From the NCBI GenBank assembly GCA_003598085.1, contig QZKU01000068.1, forward strand, positions 60,173 through 124,172: 64,000 bases of DNA. The letters are read 5' to 3'. A program made the translations under genes and the position numbers. This DNA comes from Candidatus Abyssobacteria bacterium SURF_5. Lineage in GTDB: Bacteria > Abyssobacteria > SURF-5. Positions 25,174 through 33,755 of this stretch are shown in pieces (within the stretch, counting starts at the first letter, position 1; each line of letters opens with the position of its first letter). The notes under the pieces are model-generated. The model did not search any database, had not been told where the DNA came from, and saw only the letters and a list, made by a program, of their open reading frames with translations.

Positions 25174-25412
25174 AAGGTTGCCGCCTCCCTGTTCCCGACG
25201 AAGGCCCTAACTCCGAGGTAAATCCTCGGCAAAACCTGACTCCGCTCCCTATTGGTTCTTTCACAATTCGACATGAGCACTATGAGCAAGCATTATGCCA
25301 ACCAGAGCAAAGAAAAACAAAAACAACCTTGAGGGGAGAAAAAGACGGGCTAACACCCACCGGGGGAAAAAGTTATGTCGGCTTCGCAAGCGTCGGCTCG
25401 AAAGCCCCTGCA
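25174..25412. other. Intergenic stretch between the LysE gene and the coiled-coil pair promoter
   Basis: No supported gene. It contains a perfect hairpin at 25213-25229 (CCGAGG, five-base loop, CCTCGG) and the LysE-side terminator-like hairpins at 25366-25407. Confidence 0.4.
25366..25407 (-). terminator. Possible terminator of the LysE-type gene
   Basis: On the minus strand, a TTCG-tetraloop hairpin (GGCT-TTCG-AGCC), then a second short hairpin (GCTT-GCG-AAGC), then ACATAACTTTTTCCC. The stems are short, so this is a weak call. Confidence 0.35.
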
Positions 25413-26069
25413 TTAATGCAGAAGGAAGGCGCCTATTATTTTGCCTCCATATCCTATGAAATAAATCCCGAAAAGGAGCAAAAAGACTCCGCAAACCTGA
25501 ATTGCCAGCTTATAGCCTCGTCCCGTCAGAAAGCGCCGGCCGGAACCGATTGCAAATCCGACGGATCCAAACCACAAGAAATCGGACAGAATGTGGCCGA
25601 TGTAGAATGTGATGATTCCCGCGATTCCGGCCTCCCCGGCAGCCCATATCAAAAGCGCCGGGGCTACCAGGAACCACCATATGGACCAGTAGGGGTTGCT
25701 GATCGTAACAGCCGAACCGTTCAGGATAAGATTGTGGGGGGGCCGGGGGTTGTTTGAGGAAATCGCGCCTTCATCATAAGAAGGACTTCTGAGCGCGCCG
25801 ACGCCCATCCAGATAAGGATTACGCCGCCAACAAGTCCGATAAAGCCGGACACGCTGCTATTGAAGACAAATCGATTAAGACCTGCGGCAAGTACGATAA
25901 CGAGTGCAAGCTCGCAAAGCGCATGACCGGTTGAGAGCCATAAGGCCGACCACTTGCTGCGGCTGATCGATTCCTTCACTGTGACAGCAAGCAAAGGCCC
26001 CGGCATTACGGCCCCGGTGAACCCGATGCCGAGTGAGGTCAGGAAAATTATGAGGAGTTGATGAGCCAT
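25413..26069 (-). CDS. LysE/RhtB-family exporter
   Basis: A 218-residue integral membrane protein with about six helices. The N-terminal helix contains GFTGAVMPGPLLAVTV, the GPxxA-type signature of LysE/RhtB amino-acid exporters, and the second part has NGSAVTISNPYWSIWWFLV, also typical. It probably exports a small amino acid or derivative. It lies after a hairpin and the EF-G-like gene, and may be expressed separately. Confidence 0.85.
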   Translation of the reverse strand: MAHQLLIIFLTSLGIGFTGAVMPGPLLAVTVKESISRSKWSALWLSTGHALCELALVIVLAAGLNRFVFNSSVSGFIGLVGGVILIWMGVGALRSPSYDEGAISSNNPRPPHNLILNGSAVTISNPYWSIWWFLVAPALLIWAAGEAGIAGIITFYIGHILSDFLWFGSVGFAIGSGRRFLTGRGYKLAIQVCGVFLLLFGIYFIGYGGKIIGAFLLH

Positions 26070-26086
26070 CCTCGATGACGAATAGG

Positions 26087-26109
26087 GCGGGAAGCTTCGA
26101 GCTTCCCGC
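26087..26109. other. Perfect 10-bp hairpin between the EF-G-like and LysE-type genes
   Basis: GCGGGAAGCT, loop TCG, AGCTTCCCGC. On the plus strand it is followed by TGGTTTTTC, on the minus strand (direction of the genes) by CCTATTCG, so it is not a good terminator for the EF-G-like gene. Confidence 0.5.
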
Positions 26110-26135
26110 TGGTTTTTCTCGAAGCCGATCAGCTT

Positions 26136-28190
26136 CTATTTTTCGGCTTCTTCCTTTTCCTTTTTCGCCTGATCAATAATACGTTGCGTTATATGGGCAG
26201 GCACTTCTTCATAGTGAGAGAACTTCATCGTATACGAGCCCCGCCCGCCGGTGATCGACCGAAGCTCGGTGGAAAAATTCAGGATTTCGGCCTCGGGAAC
26301 TGTTACCCGGATGATCTGTCCGTGTGGAGTGGCTTCCATGCCGAGAACCCGGCCGCGCTTCGAGTTGAAAATGCCCGTGATGTCGCCCATGAACTCCTCG
26401 GGCACGAGCACTTCCACTTCCATGAGCGGCTCGAGCAACGCCATTTGCGTTTGTGAAGCCGCCTTTTGAACCGCCTGAGAACCCGCGATCTTAAAGGCCA
26501 ATTCAGACGAATCAACCGAATGCATCATGCCGTCATATAGCCGCACCTTGACGTCTACAACCGGAAATCCGGCCATTATGCCCCGTTCCAGCGCCTCAAC
26601 CACTCCCTTTTCAACGGCGGGCACGTAGTTCTTTGAGATTGATCCTCCAAAAATATCGTCCTCAAATTCAAAGCCTTCTCCGCGTTGCTTCGGAGTGAGT
26701 TCCAACTCGACTTCACCGAATTGACCGCGCCCCCCAGACTGCTTCTTGTGGCGATACCGTGCGGATGCCTTCCCTTTGATCGTTTCCTTGTAAGGAACAC
26801 GAGGAAGCGAAGTTTCGGCCGAAACATTAAACTTGCTTTTCAGCCGGTCCATGATGACGTTCAAATGAAGGTCTCCCATACCCGCGATGATTTCTTCCTT
26901 GGTCTCCTGATTTCGATACACTTTGAAAGTCGGATCCTCATTGGCAATCCGGTTGAGAGCCTGCATGATCCTGTCTTCATCGGCACGGGACTGCGGCTTT
27001 ACCGACAGGCGCACCATCGGTTCCGGGAAATCGATCGGATCGAAGAGAAGGAAGCGGTTGCTGTCGCACATGGTATCGCCCGCTTCCGTAACTTTCAATT
27101 TGGGAATGGCGGCGATTTCACCCGGGCCGACTGAATCAACGGATGTCTGTTCTTTTCCTTGCATGACGAACATGTTTCCGATGCGCTCCTGCACCTGCTT
27201 GTTCGCGTTATAAAAGCCGGTTTCGACGCGAACGGTGCCGGAGAACACCCGGAAGTAAGTCAATTGACCGATATACGGGTCGGTCATGGTCTTAAACACG
27301 CGAGCGGCCAACGGTGCGGACGGGTCCGGCTGAATCTCCTCGTACTCTTGTTTCTTGTTCTTCGCTTTCCTTCGAGGAACGTCAAGCGGCGAGGGGAGGC
27401 AATCCATCGCAAAATCAAGCAATTCCTTTACCCCGATACCCTTCTCGCCGGCTCCGCAGAGAACGGGAACAATAGCGCCCGAAGCGATGCCTTTTTTCAA
27501 GCCTGCTGCGGTCTCTTCCTCGGAGAGAGCGCCTTCCTCAAGATATTTTTCGGTAAGCGCGTCGTCCGTCTCGGCGGCGGCTTCAAGCAGTTTTTCCCGA
27601 TATTCCGAAAATTTTCCCCGGATATCATCCGGCACCTGCGACTCATCCGCCGTCTTCCAGAGACTCACCACTGCCTTCAAGCCCGCCTCCTTGCCGATCG
27701 GTATCGTAAACGGAATACAGGCATCCCCCAAGCTCTCCCGAAGGGAAGCAAGAATCCTGTAGAAGTCGCTGTGCTCCTTGTCGAGCTTGTTCACGAAGAT
27801 GGCGCGAGAGAGATGGTATTTATCGCAGTACCGCCAACTGGTGATCGTGCCCACTTCGATTCCTGCCGTCCCATCCACGAGCATGAGTGCGCTATCGAGT
27901 GCTGCCAGAGAGGCGGCCATTTCACCGACAAAATCCGCGTAACCCGGATTGTCGATGATGTAGATCCGGCCTTTTTGCCAGTCGGTATGCGTCAACTTCA
28001 AGGCAATGGTAAATTTCCTCGTCACTTCCTCATCGAGATAATCTCCAACCGTATTTCCGACATCAACGGACCCCATGCGGCTGGTTTTGCCTGTTTCATT
28101 CAGAATGCGCTCCACGAGGGAAGTCTTGCCTGTTCCCCCGTGGCCGACTAGGCCCACATTGCGGATATCCTTTACATCAAACTTAGCCAT
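26136..28190 (-). CDS. Elongation factor G-like GTPase (EF-G2 type)
   Basis: A 684-residue translational GTPase of the EF-G2 family rather than the housekeeping FusA. G1 is GHGGTGKTS (16-24; canonical EF-G has AHIDAGKTT), G3 is DNPGYADF (canonical DTPGH) and G4 is NKLD. Domains II to V follow, with GMGDLHLNVIMDRL in domain III and SGGRGQFGEVELE in domain IV. EF-G2 proteins bind ribosomes but their role differs from translocation, and it is not settled. Here it is cotranscribed behind a Nudix hydrolase gene by 20 bases. Single-copy status of true EF-G cannot be seen from this window. Confidence 0.92.
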   Translation of the reverse strand: MAKFDVKDIRNVGLVGHGGTGKTSLVERILNETGKTSRMGSVDVGNTVGDYLDEEVTRKFTIALKLTHTDWQKGRIYIIDNPGYADFVGEMAASLAALDSALMLVDGTAGIEVGTITSWRYCDKYHLSRAIFVNKLDKEHSDFYRILASLRESLGDACIPFTIPIGKEAGLKAVVSLWKTADESQVPDDIRGKFSEYREKLLEAAAETDDALTEKYLEEGALSEEETAAGLKKGIASGAIVPVLCGAGEKGIGVKELLDFAMDCLPSPLDVPRRKAKNKKQEYEEIQPDPSAPLAARVFKTMTDPYIGQLTYFRVFSGTVRVETGFYNANKQVQERIGNMFVMQGKEQTSVDSVGPGEIAAIPKLKVTEAGDTMCDSNRFLLFDPIDFPEPMVRLSVKPQSRADEDRIMQALNRIANEDPTFKVYRNQETKEEIIAGMGDLHLNVIMDRLKSKFNVSAETSLPRVPYKETIKGKASARYRHKKQSGGRGQFGEVELELTPKQRGEGFEFEDDIFGGSISKNYVPAVEKGVVEALERGIMAGFPVVDVKVRLYDGMMHSVDSSELAFKIAGSQAVQKAASQTQMALLEPLMEVEVLVPEEFMGDITGIFNSKRGRVLGMEATPHGQIIRVTVPEAEILNFSTELRSITGGRGSYTMKFSHYEEVPAHITQRIIDQAKKEKEEAEK

Positions 28191-28210
28191 TTTCTCCTCC
28201 CTGTGTTGGC

Positions 28211-28756
28211 TTATGTAGTTTCTTGCAGTCTCTGTCGTATCTTCAAGAGGCCGATGATCGTCTTCGCGTCGACGATCTCGCCTGCGTCTATTTTCCGAAA
28301 CGCCTCGGATAAAGCTACAGGATGCGCCTCGATTTGCTCGTCTTTATCAAGTTCCGCCTTCGCGGGCTCCAGGTTACGGGCCGCAAAGACATGAAGAAAT
28401 TCGTTGCAGAAGCCGGGCGACGTATAAAAGGCGCACAAGCGCTCCATCTCGCGTGCGCGATAGCCCACTTCCTCGATGAGTTCTCTGTGGGCGCATTCTG
28501 TGGGATCTTCCCCCCGCTCCAGCGTGCCGGCCGGGATCTCCCAGAGAACTGCTCCCGCACAATAGCGAAATTGCCGGATCAGGATGACTTCGTGCGGCGA
28601 GAGCAATGGCACAACGGCTACTGCCCCCGGATGCCGAACAACCTCACGTTTCGCTCCGCTACCATCCGGATATTGTATGGTTTCGACTGAAAGATCGACC
28701 ACCCTGCCGCAATATATTTTTTCCACATTTGTTATGACAAAATCTTTCACGAGCAC
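28211..28756 (-). CDS. Nudix hydrolase, ADP-ribose pyrophosphatase type
   Basis: A 181-residue protein with a complete Nudix box, G-x5-E-x7-REL-x-EE-x-G, reading from GTLERGEDP to IEEVGY. The upstream IPAGTLE and the following YTSPGFCNEF are typical of ADP-ribose pyrophosphatases (NudF/YjhB-like). It would hydrolyse ADP-ribose or a related nucleoside diphosphate sugar. First gene of a unit with the EF-G-like GTPase. Confidence 0.88.
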   Translation of the reverse strand: MLVKDFVITNVEKIYCGRVVDLSVETIQYPDGSGAKREVVRHPGAVAVVPLLSPHEVILIRQFRYCAGAVLWEIPAGTLERGEDPTECAHRELIEEVGYRAREMERLCAFYTSPGFCNEFLHVFAARNLEPAKAELDKDEQIEAHPVALSEAFRKIDAGEIVDAKTIIGLLKIRQRLQETT

Positions 28757-28809
28757 TCTCTCGTAGCAACAAATCCCGCTTTTCTCGGAGCTGCCGGGAA
28801 ATTCCGCAT

Positions 28810-28815
28810 ATTATA
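28810..28815 (-). promoter_or_regulatory. -10 box before the Nudix gene
   Basis: TATAAT on the minus strand, 54 bases before the ATG at 28756. No convincing -35 hexamer lies 16-18 bases further upstream, so an activator or an extended -10 may be involved. Confidence 0.35.
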
Positions 28816-28874
28816 ACATAGTGGGGGCTGCGATGACGGCAACGCCGGCGGAGAGGCTGAAGACAAGCGCGCGG

Positions 28875-29396
28875 TCAGACAATTTCAGTTCCGTATGTCT
28901 TCTCCATGCGCGTGAGGGCAAACCTGTGCATTTGCTGATCGAAGTCAGCGACTCCCTTCTTGGGGACCGTGACTGAATAACCCCTGTCCCGGAGACCACC
29001 GACCGTGTCCATCACGCAAATCGAGGTGCAAACGCCGGTGACGGTAACGTGTTTTACCTTATTTTCTTTAAGAACTCGTTCAAGCCTGGTGCCGTACAAA
29101 CCGGAGAACCTCCGTTTCGGGACGACCTTGTCGCCGCGCTCTGGCTTCAATTCCGAAATAATCTGTGCGCCCGCAGAACCTTTTACCGCATGCTTCGGGA
29201 ACAATTGGAATTCTTTATCATTCGGCGTGTGGTCATCAGTGAGATAGATAACCAGGTCGCCACGTCCCCTGGCTTCCCGTATTTTATCCCGAACGAAGGG
29301 CACAATCCGGTCGACTGTCGGCCCAACATATAACGCCCCTCTCTTATCAACAAAATCTTTCAACATATCGATGACTATCAATGCTCTTTTCGGCAT
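28875..29396 (-). CDS. Isochorismatase-family cysteine hydrolase (nicotinamidase-like)
   Basis: A 173-residue protein. The catalytic triad of the nicotinamidase/isochorismatase fold is visible: Asp10 in VIDMLKDF, Lys in PKRRFSGLYGT, and Cys in GVCTSICVM, with the cis-peptide region before it. Nicotinamidases convert nicotinamide to nicotinate for NAD salvage. Other amides are possible. It is the third gene after the JAMM-helicase and the zinc-ribbon protein. Confidence 0.85.
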   Translation of the reverse strand: MPKRALIVIDMLKDFVDKRGALYVGPTVDRIVPFVRDKIREARGRGDLVIYLTDDHTPNDKEFQLFPKHAVKGSAGAQIISELKPERGDKVVPKRRFSGLYGTRLERVLKENKVKHVTVTGVCTSICVMDTVGGLRDRGYSVTVPKKGVADFDQQMHRFALTRMEKTYGTEIV

Positions 29397-29453
29397 CTTT
29401 TCCTACTCCCTAAGATATCCAAGGGGCGGCGGCCCAGGATCAACATTTTGCAG

Positions 29454-29801
29454 CTAATTATCATCGAGCCGCCGAAGAAAGTCATCAACGTCGAAGGGCG
29501 GAAATTCGTTTTCGCCGGCAGCTCTTTCGGGAGCCCCGAGTGGGCTCCGCAGAAACTTCTGCTGACAGGAGCGGCAGAGATCAAATGTAAAGTGTTTAAA
29601 TACATCCTCTTCCAGCTCCTTCGGGTTCATCGCTTCCATCTTCTCGACCAGCCTTTGAATCTCCTCTTCATAATCTCGTTCGAGATCGGACGGCTCTATC
29701 TTCATTGTATCATACGCTGCAAAGATATTCATTTTGAGCACGTACCGCAGCTCGGTCAGTTCGATCCTGACGCCGCACATGTCACACACGTAATACTTCA
29801 T
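29454..29801 (-). CDS. Small zinc-ribbon protein of unknown function
   Basis: A 115-residue protein starting MKYYVCDMCG at 29801; a start at 29834 is possible but has no better support. Two CxxC pairs (CDMC near residues 6-9 and CRSC near 82-85) make a zinc ribbon, separated by an acidic helical stretch with EEEIQRLVEKME. The C-terminus is acidic. No named family is recognised. It lies between the helicase fusion and the nicotinamidase-like gene and is probably cotranscribed. Confidence 0.7.
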   Translation of the reverse strand: MKYYVCDMCGVRIELTELRYVLKMNIFAAYDTMKIEPSDLERDYEEEIQRLVEKMEAMNPKELEEDVFKHFTFDLCRSCQQKFLRSPLGAPERAAGENEFPPFDVDDFLRRLDDN

Positions 29802-29904
29802 GTGGACCTCTTTACTTGCACAAGATGAACCCAATCATTTAAATTTACCACAAAATTCAGGCTTTTTCAAAGTTTGGCCGCTTCCCGCTCTGAACTTTCC
29901 ACCG

Positions 29905-32490
29905 TTAATCGCCCTTCTCCGTCTCTGCAACATCCGAGACGATTTGCTCTCGCCGCAACATGGTGAAGAGGGTTTGAAACTCCTCAAATACCTCATCGCA
30001 GGTTCCGCGCACCACGCGGCAAGGCGGAAGTGAATTCAAGAAAATTCGCCCGTAATATTTTGCGGCTACTCGCTTATCGAGAATGAGGACGGCGCCGTGG
30101 TCGGTGCGATTGCGGATCAGCCGGCCGAATCCCTGTTTGAATTTGATGACTGCCAGGGGGACTGAAAACTCGATGAACGGATTGCCTCCGCGCCGCTCGA
30201 TATCTTCGGCGCGCGCCTGCACGATGGGGTCGTCGGGCACTCTGAATGGCAGCTTGGCAAGGACCACGCACTCAAGGGATTCGCCCTCCACGTCGACACC
30301 CTCCCAAAAGCTGAGCGTGGCGAAAAGAACCGATGTCGTGTCGCGCCGGAACCGCTCGAGCAATGCTGTCCGGTTATCGTCCCCCTGCCGGAGCGCATTG
30401 ACGCCGAGTTCCTGCTCGAGCCTGGGCGCAAGCTCGCGGTAGGCCCATCCCAGCATCGAAAAAGAGGTGAATAGTAAAAAAGCGCGGCCCTGCGTGATGC
30501 TGAGGCAGCGAAAGATCGTTGACACCAGGACATCGCGAAATCCTGAATCGCCGGGATTGGGTACATCGGTGGGAATGCCCAGCACAGCCTGTTCGGCAAA
30601 ATTGAAAGGCGAAGGCAGGCTAAGGAACCGAATCCTTTCTTCGTCAATCTTATCCAACCCGATGCGTGAAAAAAGAAAATCGAATCGACCCTCGACCGTC
30701 AATGTCGCCGACGTGAGCACAACCGTTGGAAAACATACATACACCTGCTCCGCGAGGGCGGGCCCCACGTCCAGCGGGACAGAATAAAGCCGGACGGCCG
30801 GATTTTTGGCGCGTACTTGGGCTTCAATCCATCGGACATGGTCGATACCCTCACCAAAGATGACATCCTCTACGGTGGAGGCGGCGGAGTCGATGCGGTT
30901 CGCGATCGCATTTATTTCGATCCGGTCATCCGAGAAATCGGTGTCGGAGCCTTTTTCCCGTTCGATTTCCTCGAGCTTTTTGAGCACCAGCGCCAGCCGC
31001 GATACGAATACGCGGAGCTCGCTCAGGAGCTTCTCGACCGCCGGCAGGCAGTCGTGTGACCAGCGCTCATTATCCCGGAGCGACGTCCCGATTCGCATCT
31101 TCAGCTCGCCGTCCGCCCGCTGAGTCAAGTTGTAATTATGAAGGAATTCGAGAAGAGTATCGAACGCGCCATTAATGTAATGCTCAAGATCGTTTTTCCG
31201 GGGAATGATTTCTTCCTGAATGTTGAGGATCAGATCCTCGACGCGCTCCTTTCCGGCTGGCGCACGCATCAGCTTTGCTCTGAGAGCGGAAATCAATCCG
31301 CCTTCCTGCCTGCGCGACTGCGCATGATGGATGCGCCCGAGCAGGCGGAGAAGGCCGAGGCGTGTTATGTGGGAGCCGAAGTATGAGGTCGCCGAATCCT
31401 CGATGTTGTGCGCCTCATCGAGAATCACGCGGCGGTATCCCGGCAGAATAGCCATATCCGAATAACTTTGGGTGGCATTGCGGACGGAAAGATCGGCAAA
31501 CAGCAGATGATGATTGACCACCAGAAGGTCGGCACAAGCCGCTTCGCGGCGGGCGCGATTAACAAAGCAGTCGGCGAAATGGGCACAGTTGACCCGGGCG
31601 CACGAATCGCTCTCGGAATTCACCTTATCCCAGAGATCGGCCTTCGGGACAAAGTTGAGGTCCGACCGGCTGCCGTCGCGCGTCTGTTTCGACCATGCCA
31701 GAATATGCTGGAGCGTCTCGCGCTCATCCGCCGCCGCCAGCAGATCGAACTCGCGTTCGAGCATCGCCGCCTTGCGCAGACAGATGTAGTTACCCCGGCC
31801 CTTCACCAGAGCCGCCTTGCACTCGATATTGAGCGCCGACAAAAGCGCCGGGATGTCTTTCCTCATCAACTGCTCCTGCAAGTTGATCGTGTTGGTGGAA
31901 AGAACGACGCGTTCCTTGTTCCGAACAGCCCAACAGATTGCCGGAATAAGATACGCGAACGTTTTTCCCGTGCCCGTTCCCGCCTCGATCGCGGCGATCC
32001 CGTTCCGGTTGAATGCATCCGCGACCGCGCGCATCATCTCGATCTGCTGCTGCCGGTGCTCATAATTTTTCAGTTTGCGCGCGATCGGACCGCCCGGCCG
32101 GAGCATGTCGGCAAGAGAATCCTCTTGCAGTAACTCCAGCTTCTCGCGCGCAAACGCGGCGACTACTTCATATACCTTGGTAGCGGAATTATTGATGATA
32201 TAAAAGCCGACACCGGCCTGGCCGAGATTGCTTGCAATCGAGATGTCGGCGGACGATGGCGTCAGCCCCCCGCCGGGATGGTTGTGAATAACCACGTCGC
32301 CAGGACGCGCATGCTGAGTGATTGCAGGAACCGCATCCTGATTCCCATGCGCAAGCGGAATGACTTTCACCACCATTCGCTTCTCATTGGTGGCGCCGAT
32401 AAAGAACACTTCATTCCCGCCGGCGGATTCGATCTCGGTCCGGAGAGCTGTAATCGCGTTTTGCGCTATGAGCCTTTTAGCTGACAACAT
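29905..32490 (-). CDS. DinG-like superfamily 2 helicase with N-terminal JAMM/JAB domain
   Basis: An 861-residue fusion. Residues 1-115 are a JAB/MPN fold: Glu27, then H69-N-H71-P72 followed by S79-x2-D82, an intact JAMM zinc-peptidase motif like that of RadC. The rest is a DinG/XPD-type helicase: Walker A GTGTGKT (171-177), four Cys for the Fe-S domain (one at YICLRK, three in CARVNC...DCF), DEAH in ILDEAHNIED, and C-terminal motifs FWEGVDVEGE and QGFGRLIRN. DinG unwinds DNA and R-loops 5' to 3'. The JAMM domain may process a bound protein. First gene of a unit with a zinc-ribbon protein and a nicotinamidase-like hydrolase. Confidence 0.93.
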   Translation of the reverse strand: MLSAKRLIAQNAITALRTEIESAGGNEVFFIGATNEKRMVVKVIPLAHGNQDAVPAITQHARPGDVVIHNHPGGGLTPSSADISIASNLGQAGVGFYIINNSATKVYEVVAAFAREKLELLQEDSLADMLRPGGPIARKLKNYEHRQQQIEMMRAVADAFNRNGIAAIEAGTGTGKTFAYLIPAICWAVRNKERVVLSTNTINLQEQLMRKDIPALLSALNIECKAALVKGRGNYICLRKAAMLEREFDLLAAADERETLQHILAWSKQTRDGSRSDLNFVPKADLWDKVNSESDSCARVNCAHFADCFVNRARREAACADLLVVNHHLLFADLSVRNATQSYSDMAILPGYRRVILDEAHNIEDSATSYFGSHITRLGLLRLLGRIHHAQSRRQEGGLISALRAKLMRAPAGKERVEDLILNIQEEIIPRKNDLEHYINGAFDTLLEFLHNYNLTQRADGELKMRIGTSLRDNERWSHDCLPAVEKLLSELRVFVSRLALVLKKLEEIEREKGSDTDFSDDRIEINAIANRIDSAASTVEDVIFGEGIDHVRWIEAQVRAKNPAVRLYSVPLDVGPALAEQVYVCFPTVVLTSATLTVEGRFDFLFSRIGLDKIDEERIRFLSLPSPFNFAEQAVLGIPTDVPNPGDSGFRDVLVSTIFRCLSITQGRAFLLFTSFSMLGWAYRELAPRLEQELGVNALRQGDDNRTALLERFRRDTTSVLFATLSFWEGVDVEGESLECVVLAKLPFRVPDDPIVQARAEDIERRGGNPFIEFSVPLAVIKFKQGFGRLIRNRTDHGAVLILDKRVAAKYYGRIFLNSLPPCRVVRGTCDEVFEEFQTLFTMLRREQIVSDVAETEKGD

Positions 32491-32511
32491 TTATCCATTT
32501 CTCCAAACTTT

Positions 32512-32541
32512 ATTATACGCGCATACTCACAAGGGAGACAA
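32512..32541 (-). promoter_or_regulatory. Promoter of the JAMM-helicase operon
   Basis: TTGTCT (32541-32536), 18-base spacer, TATAAT (32517-32512) on the minus strand. The leader is about 15 bases, with GGAG before the ATG. Confidence 0.55.
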
Positions 32542-32589
32542 CAACGGCAGGACCGAAAGAAGAGAAGAGAAACCCTGGACCCGTCACGC

Positions 32590-32618
32590 TTGATCTTTAT
32601 TTATTATCTGCATATAAT
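32590..32618 (+). promoter_or_regulatory. Promoter of the dehydrogenase-CoA ligase operon
   Basis: TTGATC (32590-32595), 17-base spacer, TATAAT (32613-32618). It is divergent from the helicase promoter about 50 bases to the left. The leader is about 90 bases. Confidence 0.65.
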
Positions 32619-32714
32619 TTTGAATCTGACCTTTCAAAGGAGTCATTCTCACGGGAGTAAAAAGACGAAGACAGCTCTCTTGTTGATCCAGTCGCTGTCG
32701 TCCAGGAGAGAATA

Positions 32715-33725
32715 ATGAAAGCCTTAATGTTGAAGGGGCCGCGTGATGTGTCATTGGAAGAGGTCCCGATTGCTCCGGCAGGGTCCTCCGGCGTGAAGAT
32801 ACGGGTAAAAAGAGGACTTATCTGTGGGACCGACCACTCGATGTTCACCGGTTCGTTTCCGGTGCCGGGCGATTATCCGTTTTTCATTGGGCATGAATTG
32901 GCGGGAGTCGTCGAGGAAGTCGGCCCGAACGTGCGTGATATTGCCCCGGGACAAATCGCCGTGACGAATCCAGTGCTCTTCTGTGGTGAATGCTACCGCT
33001 GCCGCAATGGGCAGCAGCATTACTGCGAGCGGCTTACTGAATTGTGGAAACCGAACGGCGGGTTTTCAGAGTATATCGTGGTCGACGCGCAACAAACCTT
33101 CACGGTGCCCGAAGGCATCAGCCTGGATCAGGCCGCTTTTGCCGAGCCCGTGTCCGTGTGCGTCCATTGCATCGATATGGCGGATATCAAACCGGGCATG
33201 AGCGTAGCGATAACGGGGGCCGGTCCGATAGGGCTGATCCTTCTGCAGTTGGCGATCCGATCGGGAGCGGCTTTCACATTCGTGTCGGAACCGGTGGCCT
33301 CGAAGCGAGAGATGGCGCGAAGACTTGGAGCCGATGCAGTTGTAGATCCCTCGGTTGAAGATGTTCAGGAGAAGGCTTTCGCGGCAACCGGCAACAAGGG
33401 GTTCGACGTTGTCATAGAAGCATCGGGCAACGCGCAGGCCGTTCAGGACGCCTACAATATCACGGGCAGCAAAGCATCGCTCTTTTACTTCGCCGTTTAC
33501 CCGATGGACCTGACCTTGTCGCTGAGCCTGTTCATGCTCTACTTCAAAGAGCTGACGATTAAAGGCGTCTTTTTTTCTCCCTATACATTCCCGCGCGCGA
33601 TCAACATATTGCCAAAACTGCAGCTTTCAGACCTGATCACTCACCGGCTTCCGCTGGAGAGAGCTGCCGAGGCGTTTGCTTTATACGAGACGGGCCAGCC
33701 GATAAAGATAGCGATCGAGTGCTGA
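32715..33725 (+). CDS. Zinc-dependent alcohol dehydrogenase (MDR family)
   Basis: A 336-residue medium-chain dehydrogenase. Catalytic zinc residues are in CGTDHSMF and GHELAG. The structural zinc loop reads CGECYRCRNGQQHYC with four Cys. The Rossmann loop is ITGAGPIGLI. It oxidises an alcohol or reduces a ketone with NAD(P). It is followed by a second MDR gene after 30 bases, then a CoA ligase and an SDR. The AGGAGAG ribosome site precedes the ATG by five bases. Confidence 0.88.
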   Translation: MKALMLKGPRDVSLEEVPIAPAGSSGVKIRVKRGLICGTDHSMFTGSFPVPGDYPFFIGHELAGVVEEVGPNVRDIAPGQIAVTNPVLFCGECYRCRNGQQHYCERLTELWKPNGGFSEYIVVDAQQTFTVPEGISLDQAAFAEPVSVCVHCIDMADIKPGMSVAITGAGPIGLILLQLAIRSGAAFTFVSEPVASKREMARRLGADAVVDPSVEDVQEKAFAATGNKGFDVVIEASGNAQAVQDAYNITGSKASLFYFAVYPMDLTLSLSLFMLYFKELTIKGVFFSPYTFPRAINILPKLQLSDLITHRLPLERAAEAFALYETGQPIKIAIEC

Positions 33726-33755
33726 GAAAAAAATCGGCGAAAACATTCTGATTTC

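Noticed and set aside
25174-25412. 4.5S (SRP) or 6S RNA gene near the coiled-coil pair
   Set aside because: Only a short AGTCAGG resemblance; the GGAAGGAAGCAG-type SRP core is absent.
26087-26109. Rho-independent terminator of the EF-G-like gene
   Set aside because: The hairpin is perfect but lacks a T-tract in the direction of transcription, so it is kept only as a hairpin.
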